From NCBI GenBank assembly GCA_001465935.1, contig LNKV01000025.1, positions 639,609 through 703,608 of the forward strand: 64,000 nucleotides of DNA, read 5' to 3'. This DNA is from Clarireedia homoeocarpa (taxonomy: Eukaryota > Ascomycota > Leotiomycetes > Helotiales > Rutstroemiaceae). Positions 1-9,825 of the stretch are shown piece by piece. Position numbers and translations under genes: made by a program. Under the pieces are notes generated by a model. That model made no database searches. It had not been told where the DNA came from and saw nothing but the letters and a program-made list of their open reading frames with translations. Position 1 is the first letter of the stretch. Every line of letters starts with the position of its first letter.

Positions 1-23
1 CTGTTCCAGGCATTAAAAACATC

Positions 24-2363
24 ATGGCTCCTTGGGATTCCAAAGCGGACTCCGCTCGCGACCATGAGCATGATCTTGGTAGTATGCTAACGGCCGAAGA
101 ACGGGTTGAGCTAACACTTCTTGTTGCCAACATTTCTGAGGTGATGCAGAAACAAATTACAGATGCCTTCGATGCTTCTTATACGACAGGAAATGCTCCT
201 CAAACAGCCTTGAAAGCTGGGAATGAAAATCCCAACATCGATAGGACTAGTGTTGCAGGTAGATCTGACGAGGATGAAAAGCTCCAAGAGATGCGGGAGA
301 AAAGAGAAAAGGAACTGTCGACCCCAAAGATGTTGGAACTTAAAAAGGAAGCCATTAAATTCTTCCAGGAATGGCAAGGGAGTGTGATATCAAGACTTGG
401 TGCAGTTGTCAACAATCCCAAAGCAGTCACCGAAGAACAGAAGAAAAAGGCTTCTACAGAATCGACCCCCGAGTCAAGTAAAGAGACTAAGGTCGTCAGT
501 AAGTATCTCTATGTCTGGATATACCATGTCCTTGGTTTTCGCATTGGATGGAAGACTGATAGAGCTTCCAGAGTCTAGCACGAATGTTGAGGAAGCAGAT
601 GCGGCCCTGGCAGAGTTATATCCACCAACATCTACAGCGCTCTACTCCTTACCGAAAGAAAAGCGAGTGATGCTCTTACATGCCATGTTGTTATTACTTC
701 TCTCACTGGAGCATTATACTGCGCATTCGCGTATACTTCTACTTCATATATCATCATCTTTACATCTCCCTCTTCATATCCTTGCTGAGACCGAGGTGAA
801 AGTGGCCCAAGGTCTTCTGGAAGCCGCAAAGAAGATGAGCGGAAATGAAGAAGCAAAGAAGAGAAGCGAAGAAAATAAAGTGGCAAGAAGATGGAAGGTG
901 GGACTTGCTGGTGTTGCTGGTGCTGCTATTGTGGGTGTTACAGGAGGTCTTGCAGCGCCTTTGGTAGCTGGAGCTCTTGGTAGTGTGATGGGTGGACTGG
1001 GATTAGGTGCAACCACAGCAGCTGGAATTCTAGGAGCTCTCGCGGAGAGTGGAGTCATTGTTGGAAGTCTATTTGGAGCTTACGGTGGTCGAATGACTGG
1101 CCAAATGATGGATGTGAGTTCTTTGCAGTCTTGTGTTCCAATTAGTAGTACATAACGATTACGATCGATTGGACACTCACGTCTAAGTGAGCTTGATACC
1201 CAACCTGTACTAATAAAGCACCACAGGCCTATGCAAAGGAGGTATCTGATTTCGCTTTCCTTCCTCTTAGGGGTACTCCGCACCCGAAGCAGGTCAAAGA
1301 GATACCACCAGAAGATAGGAGACTGAGAGTTACGATAGGAGTCAGTGGATGGTTGGTAAGTTGGCACAGGCATAAAATCGTGGCCAATATCGAATCTTGC
1401 ATGTTGCGCAACCGACTAACATGTTACTAGACCCAAAGAGAAGATGTCATAACCCCATGGAGAGTTCTCGGACAGCAAAGCGAGGTATTTGCGCTAAGGT
1501 ATGAATTAGAAGCCTTGACGAATCTTGGAAGCTCGTTAGAATCAGTCATTAAAAGTGCAGCGTGGACTGTTGCCAAGAAGGAGATTATTTCTCGAACGAT
1601 ATTTGCAAGTTTGATGATGGCTCTCTGGCCTATCGCACTTTTAAAAGTTTCTAAAATCATTGACAATCCGTTCTCAGTTGCCAAAAATCGAGCAGATAAA
1701 GCAGGGTTGGTATTAGCTGATGCGCTGATCAACAAAGCTCAAGGAGAGAGACCAGTCACTTTGATTGGGTATAGTCTCGGAGCGAGATTGATATACTCAT
1801 GTCTAATGAGTCTTGCTGAAAGACGGGCATTTGGATTAGTCGAGTGAGTATTCAGCCTTGTTTCGGTACGATATCAACTTTACAATATTTGCTAATACCT
1901 GAATGATAGGTCCGCCGTCCTCATCGGCACACCAGCCCCATCAGATTCAGCTGTATGGCGAGCAATGCGCAGTGTAGTCTCTGGTCGACTTGTCAATGTC
2001 TATTCTGAAAACGATTACATCCTCGCTTTCCTCTATCGTACAAGTAGCATACAGTACGGTGTTGCAGGTCTCCAAGAGGCTCAAGGCGTGAAAGGCATCG
2101 AGAATGTGAATGCTAGTGAGATGGTTAGCGGGCATCTACGTTATCAATATCTCGTTGGTAGCATTTTAGAAAAGATCGGATTTGAAGATATTGACCTGGA
2201 AGAGGTCGCGAGAGAGGAAGAGACGCTGGAATTGTTGGAGGAGAAAGAGAAGAAGGAAGAGGAAGAGAAAAAGGAGAGAGGGGAGGATATGGCCCCTGAA
2301 GAAGAAGCCAAGGAAATGGAAAAGGAGGTTCTACAGAAGACTGAGAAAATGCATATCGGATGA
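24..2363 (+). CDS. DUF726 family membrane-associated lipase-fold protein (TMCO4/Mil1-like)
   Basis: Five exons join in phase (24-498, 563-1113, 1227-1355, 1431-1843, 1910-2363) to give about 673 residues. A Gly/Ala-rich hydrophobic stretch near residues 270-325 looks membrane-inserted. It is followed by an alpha/beta-hydrolase-like half with the nucleophile-elbow motif GYSLGAR near residue 497. This order is typical of DUF726 proteins (human TMCO4, yeast Mil1). Mil1 has been linked to AP-1 and late Golgi/endosome traffic; lipase activity is expected from the fold but not shown here. The tail is very Lys/Glu-rich. The frame is also open from position 3 up to the ATG at 24, so an upstream exon beyond the window edge is possible and the start is uncertain. 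The family call is firm; the exact function is not. Confidence 0.85.
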
Positions 2364-2523
2364 GAGGTGTCAGGTGTTATATATCGCCGATGATACACAA
2401 ATGTATTAATATAGCAAATTTCAAAGTCCTTTAGGCGCCATATTTGATATATCTGTTCGATGCTTCATGCGACAAGTCCTACTTTTGGGGTATCATTTAT
2501 GGCAAGATTTTACTAGCTTGCAC

Positions 2524-2835
2524 TCAGGCTTCTTTCTTTTCTATCTCGTTTAAAGAAGTATGGTCTATCACAGCAGAGTCAATGTCACCATCTTCTCCTT
2601 CAACTTCGAAACTACTCCTTTTCCCCTCGACTATGGAGACCTGCACCTTCGTAACCCCCGCGCTTGCTAATTCATCCGCATCTGTAGAACTAGCCTCTGT
2701 CCCCTCATCTTTTGGACCTGCTATGTCATCCACGTCATTTAATTCTACTACCCTTACGTCGTTGATAGGTGGAAGCCCTTCCATAACCTCTGGGCTACCC
2801 AGTTCCTCCACAACTGCAGACTTTGCTATATCATT
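2524..2835 (-). other. In-frame open extension behind the gatC stop codon
   Basis: After the TAG at 2836-2838 the gatC frame continues for 103 sense codons to a stop at 2524-2526. From residue 10 of the extension onward about 27% of residues are Asp or Glu, with many Val, Ser and Ala: a disordered acidic tail. It has no similarity I recognise. It may be chance open frame in the 3' UTR, a readthrough tail, or a former coding region cut off by a stop mutation. Confidence 0.35.
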
Positions 2836-3645
2836 CTAATTTGCCACCTCCTCCACTCCTTTTGCACCCCTTACAACGAAGTATTTTCCACCACCAAGCT
2901 CCACCTTATCTTGTGCTGTACTAAACACATCCCAATCCTTCAAATTCTCTGTATCAATTGGTGTTCCAGTCCTCCGTCTTGGTCGTCTATTCCTCCCTCT
3001 GTATTCCTCCTTAGCCAGTGCCTGCTGAATTTCCTCCGTGTTCAGACCAATCATTGCAGCCGACTCCGCATGCTGTGTCTCATCTCTAATACTCCTGAGC
3101 GGCTCAACTCCTTCTGTATCAACCTTCTGGACGTTCTTTAGGAAATGCAATTGTGTGTGCAGTGTACGCAGTAAGCTCTCTTCTTCTTCTTGGCTTGTAG
3201 GTACGGGCAACGCAGAGAGTCTGCACAGGTGATGAAGTTGTGCCGTTGTAACCTCTCCAAAATCGGCATCCACTCTGGATGGTAAGAGAGAGCGGACAGA
3301 CCAGGTCGGCTTCGCAAGTAGCTCGTCCACATTGACAACGGATGGTAAGTGAGCCTTCACATTCATAACTGAATTAACTCGACGAATCTTCAATACTTTG
3401 TCCGAAGGTTTTTCTGAAAGAGGCGTAACCATTTTTGTTCCATGGAGCTTGACACTTCGCGGTATGAAGCGGTCTTTTTGGGACTTCTCTTGGGGCGTTG
3501 GAGCATCATCTTCGAAGTTCGTTCCGAGGTAGTCTTTGGGTCCTTCAATGGTACTATATCCTCGAGCGATTGAGGACCGTACGAGCCCCTTGCGTGCGGA
3601 TTGCGCCAACAATGCGCGGCAGCTTAAGCACACGTTTCCTATCAT
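2836..3645 (-). CDS. Mitochondrial glutamyl-tRNA(Gln) amidotransferase subunit C (GatC/Gta3-like)
   Basis: One exon of 269 codons. The N-terminus is basic and hydroxylated with few acids (MIGNVCLSCRALLAQSARKG), as in a mitochondrial presequence. Residues about 108-190 carry the GatC helical region that wraps GatA, with the typical LCRLSALP and EGVEPLRSIRDE segments. The C-terminus has the fungal WDVFSTAQ and GGGKYFVVRG motifs just before the TAG stop. The GatCAB complex converts Glu-tRNA(Gln) to Gln-tRNA(Gln) in mitochondria. The gene is divergent from sec17, with 290 bp between the start codons. Behind the stop the same frame stays open for 103 more codons (see findings). The conserved motifs end just before the stop, so the annotated end is probably the main one. 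Confidence 0.85.
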   Translation of the reverse strand: MIGNVCLSCRALLAQSARKGLVRSSIARGYSTIEGPKDYLGTNFEDDAPTPQEKSQKDRFIPRSVKLHGTKMVTPLSEKPSDKVLKIRRVNSVMNVKAHLPSVVNVDELLAKPTWSVRSLLPSRVDADFGEVTTAQLHHLCRLSALPVPTSQEEEESLLRTLHTQLHFLKNVQKVDTEGVEPLRSIRDETQHAESAAMIGLNTEEIQQALAKEEYRGRNRRPRRRTGTPIDTENLKDWDVFSTAQDKVELGGGKYFVVRGAKGVEEVAN

Positions 3646-3935
3646 TGTCGAACTTCGTGGTCTGCAGCGCGGGGGAGGGTTCCGCTTCTCTGCAAAATGT
3701 TGAAATCAATTGTCTGAGCAGCAGCTTCGTAGGCGGTCAGTTCCTTAGCTTGGGATTTTGTGAATATGATTGGTCAGTCTCACGGCAGAAACCTTCCAGG
3801 TTCCGACGTTCTTTGAAACGACGAACACATGTCAACTCTCAGCTCCAACGAGACACAACTCTGTGAATCTAATAATTCGCATATTGTCATACCATTAATA
3901 CACATACTCATCTTATTTTGGACTTCATCACAAAG
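3646..3935. promoter_or_regulatory. Divergent promoter region between gatC and sec17
   Basis: These 290 bp separate the two start codons, which face away from each other, so the promoters must lie here. I see no clear TATA box or named operator. Confidence 0.5.
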
Positions 3936-4983
3936 ATGGCGCAAGATCCTCGTGCACTCTTGCAAAAGGTACGCTGCTTCTACCCCACCATGCGCTACAC
4001 GATAAGCTCCATCCTGACCAAACTCAATAGGCAGAGAAAGCAGCAGCAAGCGCTTCAGGTGGAATGAGTTTTTTCGGTGGAAGACAGGAGAAATGGGAGA
4101 ATGCGGCAGACTTATACAATCAAGCTGCAAATGCATTCCGCATGCAAAAGCAAAGTAAACCTACTGCAACCCCTCTAATGATTATGTTATTTAACACATC
4201 CAACTCCAGACAAGGAAGCCGGGCAAGCATTCGAACGCTGCGCTGATATCCAAACGAATAAGCTGAGCGAACCAGATGATGCAGCCAACACATTAACGGA
4301 GGCATTCAAAGTATATAGGAAAAGCGACCCGGTTGATGCGGTACGATGTCTGGATGTTGCTATCAACCATTACACCTCCAAAGGAAACTTCAGAAGGGCA
4401 GCAACACATCAACAGAATTTGGCGGAGGTGTACGAAGTTGAGATAGGTGAGATGAAGACGGCCATTGAACGTTATGAGTTAGCGGCTAGTTGGTTTGAAA
4501 GTGATAATGCTGAAGCGTAAGTTGTGGTCTTGCAAGTTATACATGGGCGTGCACTGACGTCGCCGCAGACTCGCGAATAAGCTATACCTCAAGGTTGCTG
4601 ATCTTGCCGCTCTTGAAGGCGATTACTACAAAGCTATCGAACATTTCGAGAAGGTATCCGCATCCGCTGTTTCAAACAATCTTATGAAATGGTCTGTAAA
4701 AGATTATTTCCTCAAGGCTGGACTCTGCCATCTCGCCGTTGGAGATTCGGTCGCTACGGGGCGCGCTTTCGAAAAATATCGAGATTTGGACCCAACGTTC
4801 CCGAGCACGAGGGAACATCAATTATTGGTTGACCTTGCTGAAGCCGTAGAGGCGGGAGATCAAGAACAATTCGCGGACAAGTTGTTCCAGTACGATCAAA
4901 TGAGCAAGTTGGACAAGTGGAAGACAACAATTCTGTTGAGGGTTAAGAATGCGATTGAAGAGAAAGGAGATGATTTCTCATGA
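3936..4983 (+). CDS. sec17: Alpha-SNAP, vesicular fusion adaptor (Sec17)
   Basis: Four exons (3936-3968, 4031-4154, 4210-4516, 4569-4983) join in phase to 292 residues, the size expected for Sec17. The start MAQDPRALLQK is followed by the hydrophobic membrane-binding loop region GGMSFFGG and the first TPR-like helices (KWENAADLYNQAANAF). Further TPR-like repeats follow (AFKVYRKSDPVDAVRCLDVA, HQQNLAEVYE). The acidic C-terminus ends in KGDDFS; in this family the C-terminal end stimulates the NSF ATPase. The protein sits on cytosolic faces of endomembranes, where it binds SNARE bundles and recruits Sec18/NSF. Introns are 52-62 bp. No oddities seen. Confidence 0.95.
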
Positions 4984-5901
4984 TGGATTTCGATAGATTA
5001 TGGGCTGGCGCATCGGTTTACTGGGTTCATACTTGTGAGAATGTTTCGAGGAAATACATCGATATGCATCTGGGAGCCATGTATGTTTAACCTGTTTTTC
5101 GAGTTTTCTCAAGCACACGAGCTATCTAAAACCGTGCGATCAACCTCATTTAGATCTGGCTGGTTCGTTCATTCTGATTATACTCGTGCAATCGCCTTTA
5201 CCATAGCGGCATTCTTCCCAGAATATGTTCTTACATGACTATCCTTAGATCCTTCTCTTTCTTTCTTTTTTTATCTTGAGAGCTATCGCATATGATCGTG
5301 ATTTGTTCTGTGTCACTAAGGATGAAGTATGTCGGCAATTCAGGGTGAAGTTCTCAACTCTGGTGTAAGCTTATTCGTCTCGATTCTGAATCATCTTCGC
5401 TGCTCTTCCTGTATCTCTATTCTCGTGCGGGCATCACTTGGTTTCATAATTATACCTATATGCCAATCCGGAATCCGCTCTTTATCTCGCACAGTTTAGC
5501 CTATGCGATGCATGGCCCGAGGCAGTTATTTATAAAGAGACCTTAGTCTCTGATCTGCGTCGTAGATGCATTAACCACGTATGAAGTTGATTAACCTCTC
5601 TACAGCGCCAGCCATATCGAGGCTAGCAAATAATATTGACTGGGAGCGCGTGCAAAGTCGAATGGAAAGGGAGAGCTCGAGCATACTTTTCATGAGATGA
5701 GAAAATTTAGAGATTGTTTGATTAAATTGCGGAGTCTGAACTGCTTTCCCAAATACGCCCATCCCAAGCGCAACCAGGAAATAAAACAGAAAATGGCCCC
5801 GCATATAGATCTCTACACGCAGTATTGGAATTTCTTTTATCCTGTTCAGATGGTGGCAATCTGCATTCAGGAGGTAGGCCTCAAGCAGTATGTACTCATC
5901 T
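4984..5901. other. Intergenic region between sec17 and the HET gene
   Basis: About 0.9 kb between two converging genes. A minus-strand 77-codon open frame (5571-5804) has a hydrophobic, signal-peptide-like start, but no splice support or family resemblance, so I do not call it a gene. Nothing else is evident. Confidence 0.4.
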
Positions 5902-6171
5902 CTAGGAAATCCTAAATTTACCCGCGTCTGCTTCTTCTGCAGACCACATTCCTCTGACCATATCTTTTACCTCCACACGAGTGGGAACAATGTATTTGAC
6001 ACCTTTGCGCACCGAGCTTGTGCGCCAGCATATCCGCTCAAAGAAGAGATACTGCATCGATTTCTTGTCCAAAGTATCCTCAAACAATGGCGATAAGATT
6101 GTTGCGGGTTCCTCGATGTCAAATAAGCACGACAGATCTCCCTTTGATCTCATTCTATTAAAGGAACCCTT
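5902..6171 (-). other. In-frame open extension behind the HET gene stop codon
   Basis: After the TAA at 6172-6174 the HET frame stays open for 89 codons to a TAG at 5902-5904. The translation looks protein-like (for example KYIVPTRVEVKDMVRGMW). It may be a lost C-terminus or chance open frame. Confidence 0.35.
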
Positions 6172-8545
6172 TTAGGACAGTCGTCCACACCAGATGAAGC
6201 CAGTCGTAAATATGCGGTTCGCTATCCATTCCTTGTTCATCATGGCTGTGAAGTTGTGTTCAGAATCTTGATACAAATCCTGGCAAGCAAGCCTCACTTT
6301 CTTCTCCGTAGCCCATCGGCAGATGGGATCGAGTTCAAGAAGACGATGCTTATCGGCTGGGCTCCATAAAGGTTTTTCCTTTGGGGACAACGGGAAATAT
6401 TGCTTGGGTAGGTATTCTCCGGTCATAGGGTCCTGGACCTCTTCAAATGATTGTGGAACAATATTTCCACGTCTCTGCCAATAAGCTGGTTCGGGTTGGC
6501 TTTCGTCTCTCTAAGATTAAAAAATAGGTTAACATACTAATGCATCTCAAACTGATCAGCTAACCTACTGGAGCACCAATGTATGTATTACGAACAATTT
6601 CCCATATGGCTTTCACCAGCCCTGGATACCCGTTTCGATTGAGGTGAAGCAAGATATCCCAATAGATATCTCGATAAATAGGCATTGTATTCGACTCATC
6701 TTCGTCGAGAAGATTCGATCCGGCATACTTCCGTTGTATGTCACTGAAATCAACTTTAGTACCCACTTCCCAAAGATGTCCTTCCAAATCCAAATCTCCA
6801 TCATCTGTCAAACTGAAGCTATATATTTGTCCGATATTAGCGCCGCCAAGCACAGGAGTGTAAACTTCCTTCAGAGCTTGAGAGGAAGGTAGTTGCCACG
6901 TCTTCCCCACTGCATTCAAAGATCTAGATGTCCATACATCGGGATAGATTCCAGAAAAGAGGGACATATCTCCATTCAACAACGCTAACACGAGAATACA
7001 AGTACTAAGACTTCTTCCTTCAAGCTCTCTGGTATTCAATCTTTTCTCAAAATGACATAGGTTCGCAATGATAGCTAACCGATCGGCCACCTGAGAGTTC
7101 ACTTGATCTCGAAGATACCGAATGGATTGTGCCACATTGCATACCAGACGCGGTTCGACGCTGAATGCTACCATCGGATAATGTATCTCTGGAGAAGAAT
7201 AATGCAATTTCAAAGATGCCTCGCGCAAGGCTTTCCACTTCTCTGGTTCTTCGATTTTGAACATATTGAATAGCGTAGAAGTAGTGGCTTTCGCATCTGC
7301 GAGAGGTTCCAAGACCCAACGTAATGCTTGAAAGCTGACCAGACAGTGTGTATCTTGTGGCCGTAGAAGTTGGGTGATTGTACACAATTCTGGAGAGATA
7401 CGGAATAGTAGAAACATGCGATTGCCCACACAAACATTTTCCTGGTCACCATTAAGTAAGATAATGTTTGTGGATGCTCACCAGGGAATAGGGTCTATTA
7501 ACTCCACGGACGAAATTTTGATCCCGAGTTTCGAAGAATTTCACTTGAATCCATGAAAATAAATATTTGACGGTTCAAAACGAAGCTTGGAATTAAAAAT
7601 AGTCCTTATTAAATCTTGGAGAAAGCTTTTCACAAACATGAAACTCATGATCTGTGGCTGGTCTGTGACCGAACGCGCTCCCTCGTTGACTGTGAGACAT
7701 ACCTGAAAAATCCAAGCACGTTTAAACCATCTACTCGCCCCTATGATTCCGAGAAATTCACTCAATTCCGCTGCCATATCAAGGAGCCTAGACGTGAGGC
7801 TTTCAGCTCTATCATGCAAACTTTCATCTTGAAGTAGACATTCTCCATAATCATGGCTCACGTCTTTCACTCTCATCAAAACTTCTAGATGCTCTTTTTT
7901 CTCGATTGGCTCTGGTATGATACCTAGACCACGTACTGATCTCTGATAGACAAGGTCTATGGATTGTATCCCGTTCTCCTTGTCGTCAGGACTGTCCTGA
8001 TCGATACATTCTTGGTCAATCCAAATGAGACGAATTCCAGAAACGGAAGCACAATGAATGGCAGCTGAAAGAAAATAGTCTGGTGCTTTACTTGGTTTAC
8101 ATGATATTACACCAGAAGCGTTCTCTCTAAGAATGGAATAATGCCCAGTAGGAAGGACTGGTTCGTTTTCTTGCTGCCAGCAGTATGAAATAGCTAGATA
8201 TACAGATAGTTCTGGTCGGTTCAAATCTTTTGCTTCGATAACCCGCAATCGAGGTACAAATCCTGCCCCTTCAGGCGGAAATAATGGAAAATCAGTTTCT
8301 GGATCATCCATATCTCTAGGCCAGGGGTTCTGCCATGAACGCCATGAATCGGCATCAGCGTCGTCAACATACTCTGGAATCGTGTTTCCATCGTAAGAAA
8401 GAAAGCGTAGATTGTTTGCCCACTCTCTTCCAGGCTGCCGGTCGATGACGCGCGTTTTTATGTCAAGCATTTCAGCTAAACAATCATGCTGCCCTGTCGG
8501 ACCTGGAAAAATCTCCCTGAAAGGTTTGTCGATATCGTCGATCAT
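6172..8545 (-). CDS. Heterokaryon incompatibility (HET) domain protein, gene model uncertain
   Basis: The first exon (from 8545) carries the HET domain: SVYLAISYCW near residue 120, LIWIDQECIDQD near 175 and RWFKRAWIFQ near 275. HET domains trigger cell death when unlike fungal strains fuse, and many such genes have unknown partners. The long C-terminal part is read at 6569-7441 and 6172-6510, joined by a clean 58-bp intron (6511-6568). The join between the halves is not clean. The HET frame stops at TGA 7541-7543, while the next 60 bases read well only in another frame. Two short introns (about 50 bp from 7546, and 40 bp at 7442-7481) around a 13-bp exon would restore phase; otherwise a frameshift is present. 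The domain call is firm; intactness is not. Confidence 0.65.
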
Positions 8546-9825
8546 GATTCTGAGAATTCGTCGGTAAGACTTGGGAGGTTAGTAAACTTCTGTAGAGAGA
8601 ATGAAGAAGGCATTAAATGTCTCTCTGGATATTGTAGAAACTTCCTGGAAGCCGAAGATGCACAGCCAAGATAGGGCCAGGCAACGCATGAAGTCCAATC
8701 ACCCCCAGCTACTAACCGCCCACTGACTAAGCTTCTTCGTCAACCCCCATTTTCCATATTCTTCCTGTTCATTGCAGAAAAATGACAGAATTGAGACGAT
8801 CTACTCTAACTGATTGTTTTACTGTATATAGGGATTGTCTCTTAACGAATATTAGAGAGTAATTGGAACACTCGGACGGCCAATCTTATTATTAGTATTC
8901 CCATCCAAGGTTTACTGAGCACGAAATTAGCGTCCTGGCGTTTGTTAGAAAATAAAGAACCGCATAAAACAGGAAGGAATCCTACCTCTCGGTGCAACTC
9001 ATAGTCGACTCTATAGCTACGTAATATTTCAAGCGAAAGATGTCATCGCGACATACGTGAATGAGTGGGTCGCAAAGTAGAAAGAGAATATTATCCTAGA
9101 GGTAGGTCTGCTTTTGGAAGCCCACACTTAGTAATTTGCGCAATTTGATGGTCATTCACAACATTTCAAATACTCAAAAAAGAAGTCTGTGGTCTTCTTC
9201 TCATGCTTCTCGTACCTCTCACTATTCTTCTTCCTGTATCTTAACAGTGACTTCGTCTGCGTCAGATTTTGCGAACAGATTGTCTGCTAGCTTATGTCAC
9301 TTTCTTCTTCTGCAACCCTTCTCCTCCGAATCTGCACAGCCGCATCAACCTAGGTCTGAATCTCTTCTTGGCTTAAAACTCTTTGGGTAGTGATGAAATG
9401 CCCCGTGGCTTCGAATTACTCGTGTCTAAGCTCAAATACTTCGAGATTTACAAAATCTGTAACGACCTTTGTCCAGCGAGTATGCCGCTGTCTTGAATAT
9501 CTAGAGATTTTATAACGACTTTTAAACGCTTTGTTAAGTGCTCTACAAGACGTATAAAATTCTTGCTCTAAATGTAACTAAATTGATTATTATTATTATT
9601 ATCATCATGGTTTTGGGCCAACTAAAGTTCGCCTTTTCCTCCGATGACATCAAAAGTCTGAATCACAATTTATTCCGAAGATGTTCGCGAAGTCTCTCTC
9701 GCCTATAGAAACATGTTAACAATTTGCAAGACTGCCAAGGAGAGATTTTACGGCTTACGATGATTTCTAGAAGAGATCAGATCTATCTCGACGTCAGGGT
9801 GGTCAAGACCAAAGGTAAAATCTTC
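8546..9825. other. Intergenic region, AT-rich, no gene seen
   Basis: About 1.3 kb holding the promoter of the HET gene and the 3' flank of the ULD-SANT gene. A short ATT run (about 9586-9600) is the only repeat I see. I find no supported coding region. Confidence 0.4.

Noticed and set aside
2444..2839. Plus-strand 131-codon open frame overlapping the GatC extension
   Set aside because: It is the antisense shadow of the minus-strand extension, lacks family resemblance, and is low in complexity.
5571..5804. Minus-strand 77-codon frame with a signal-peptide-like start
   Set aside because: The hydrophobic start is suggestive of a small secreted protein, but there is no splice evidence, no cysteine pattern and no clear promoter.
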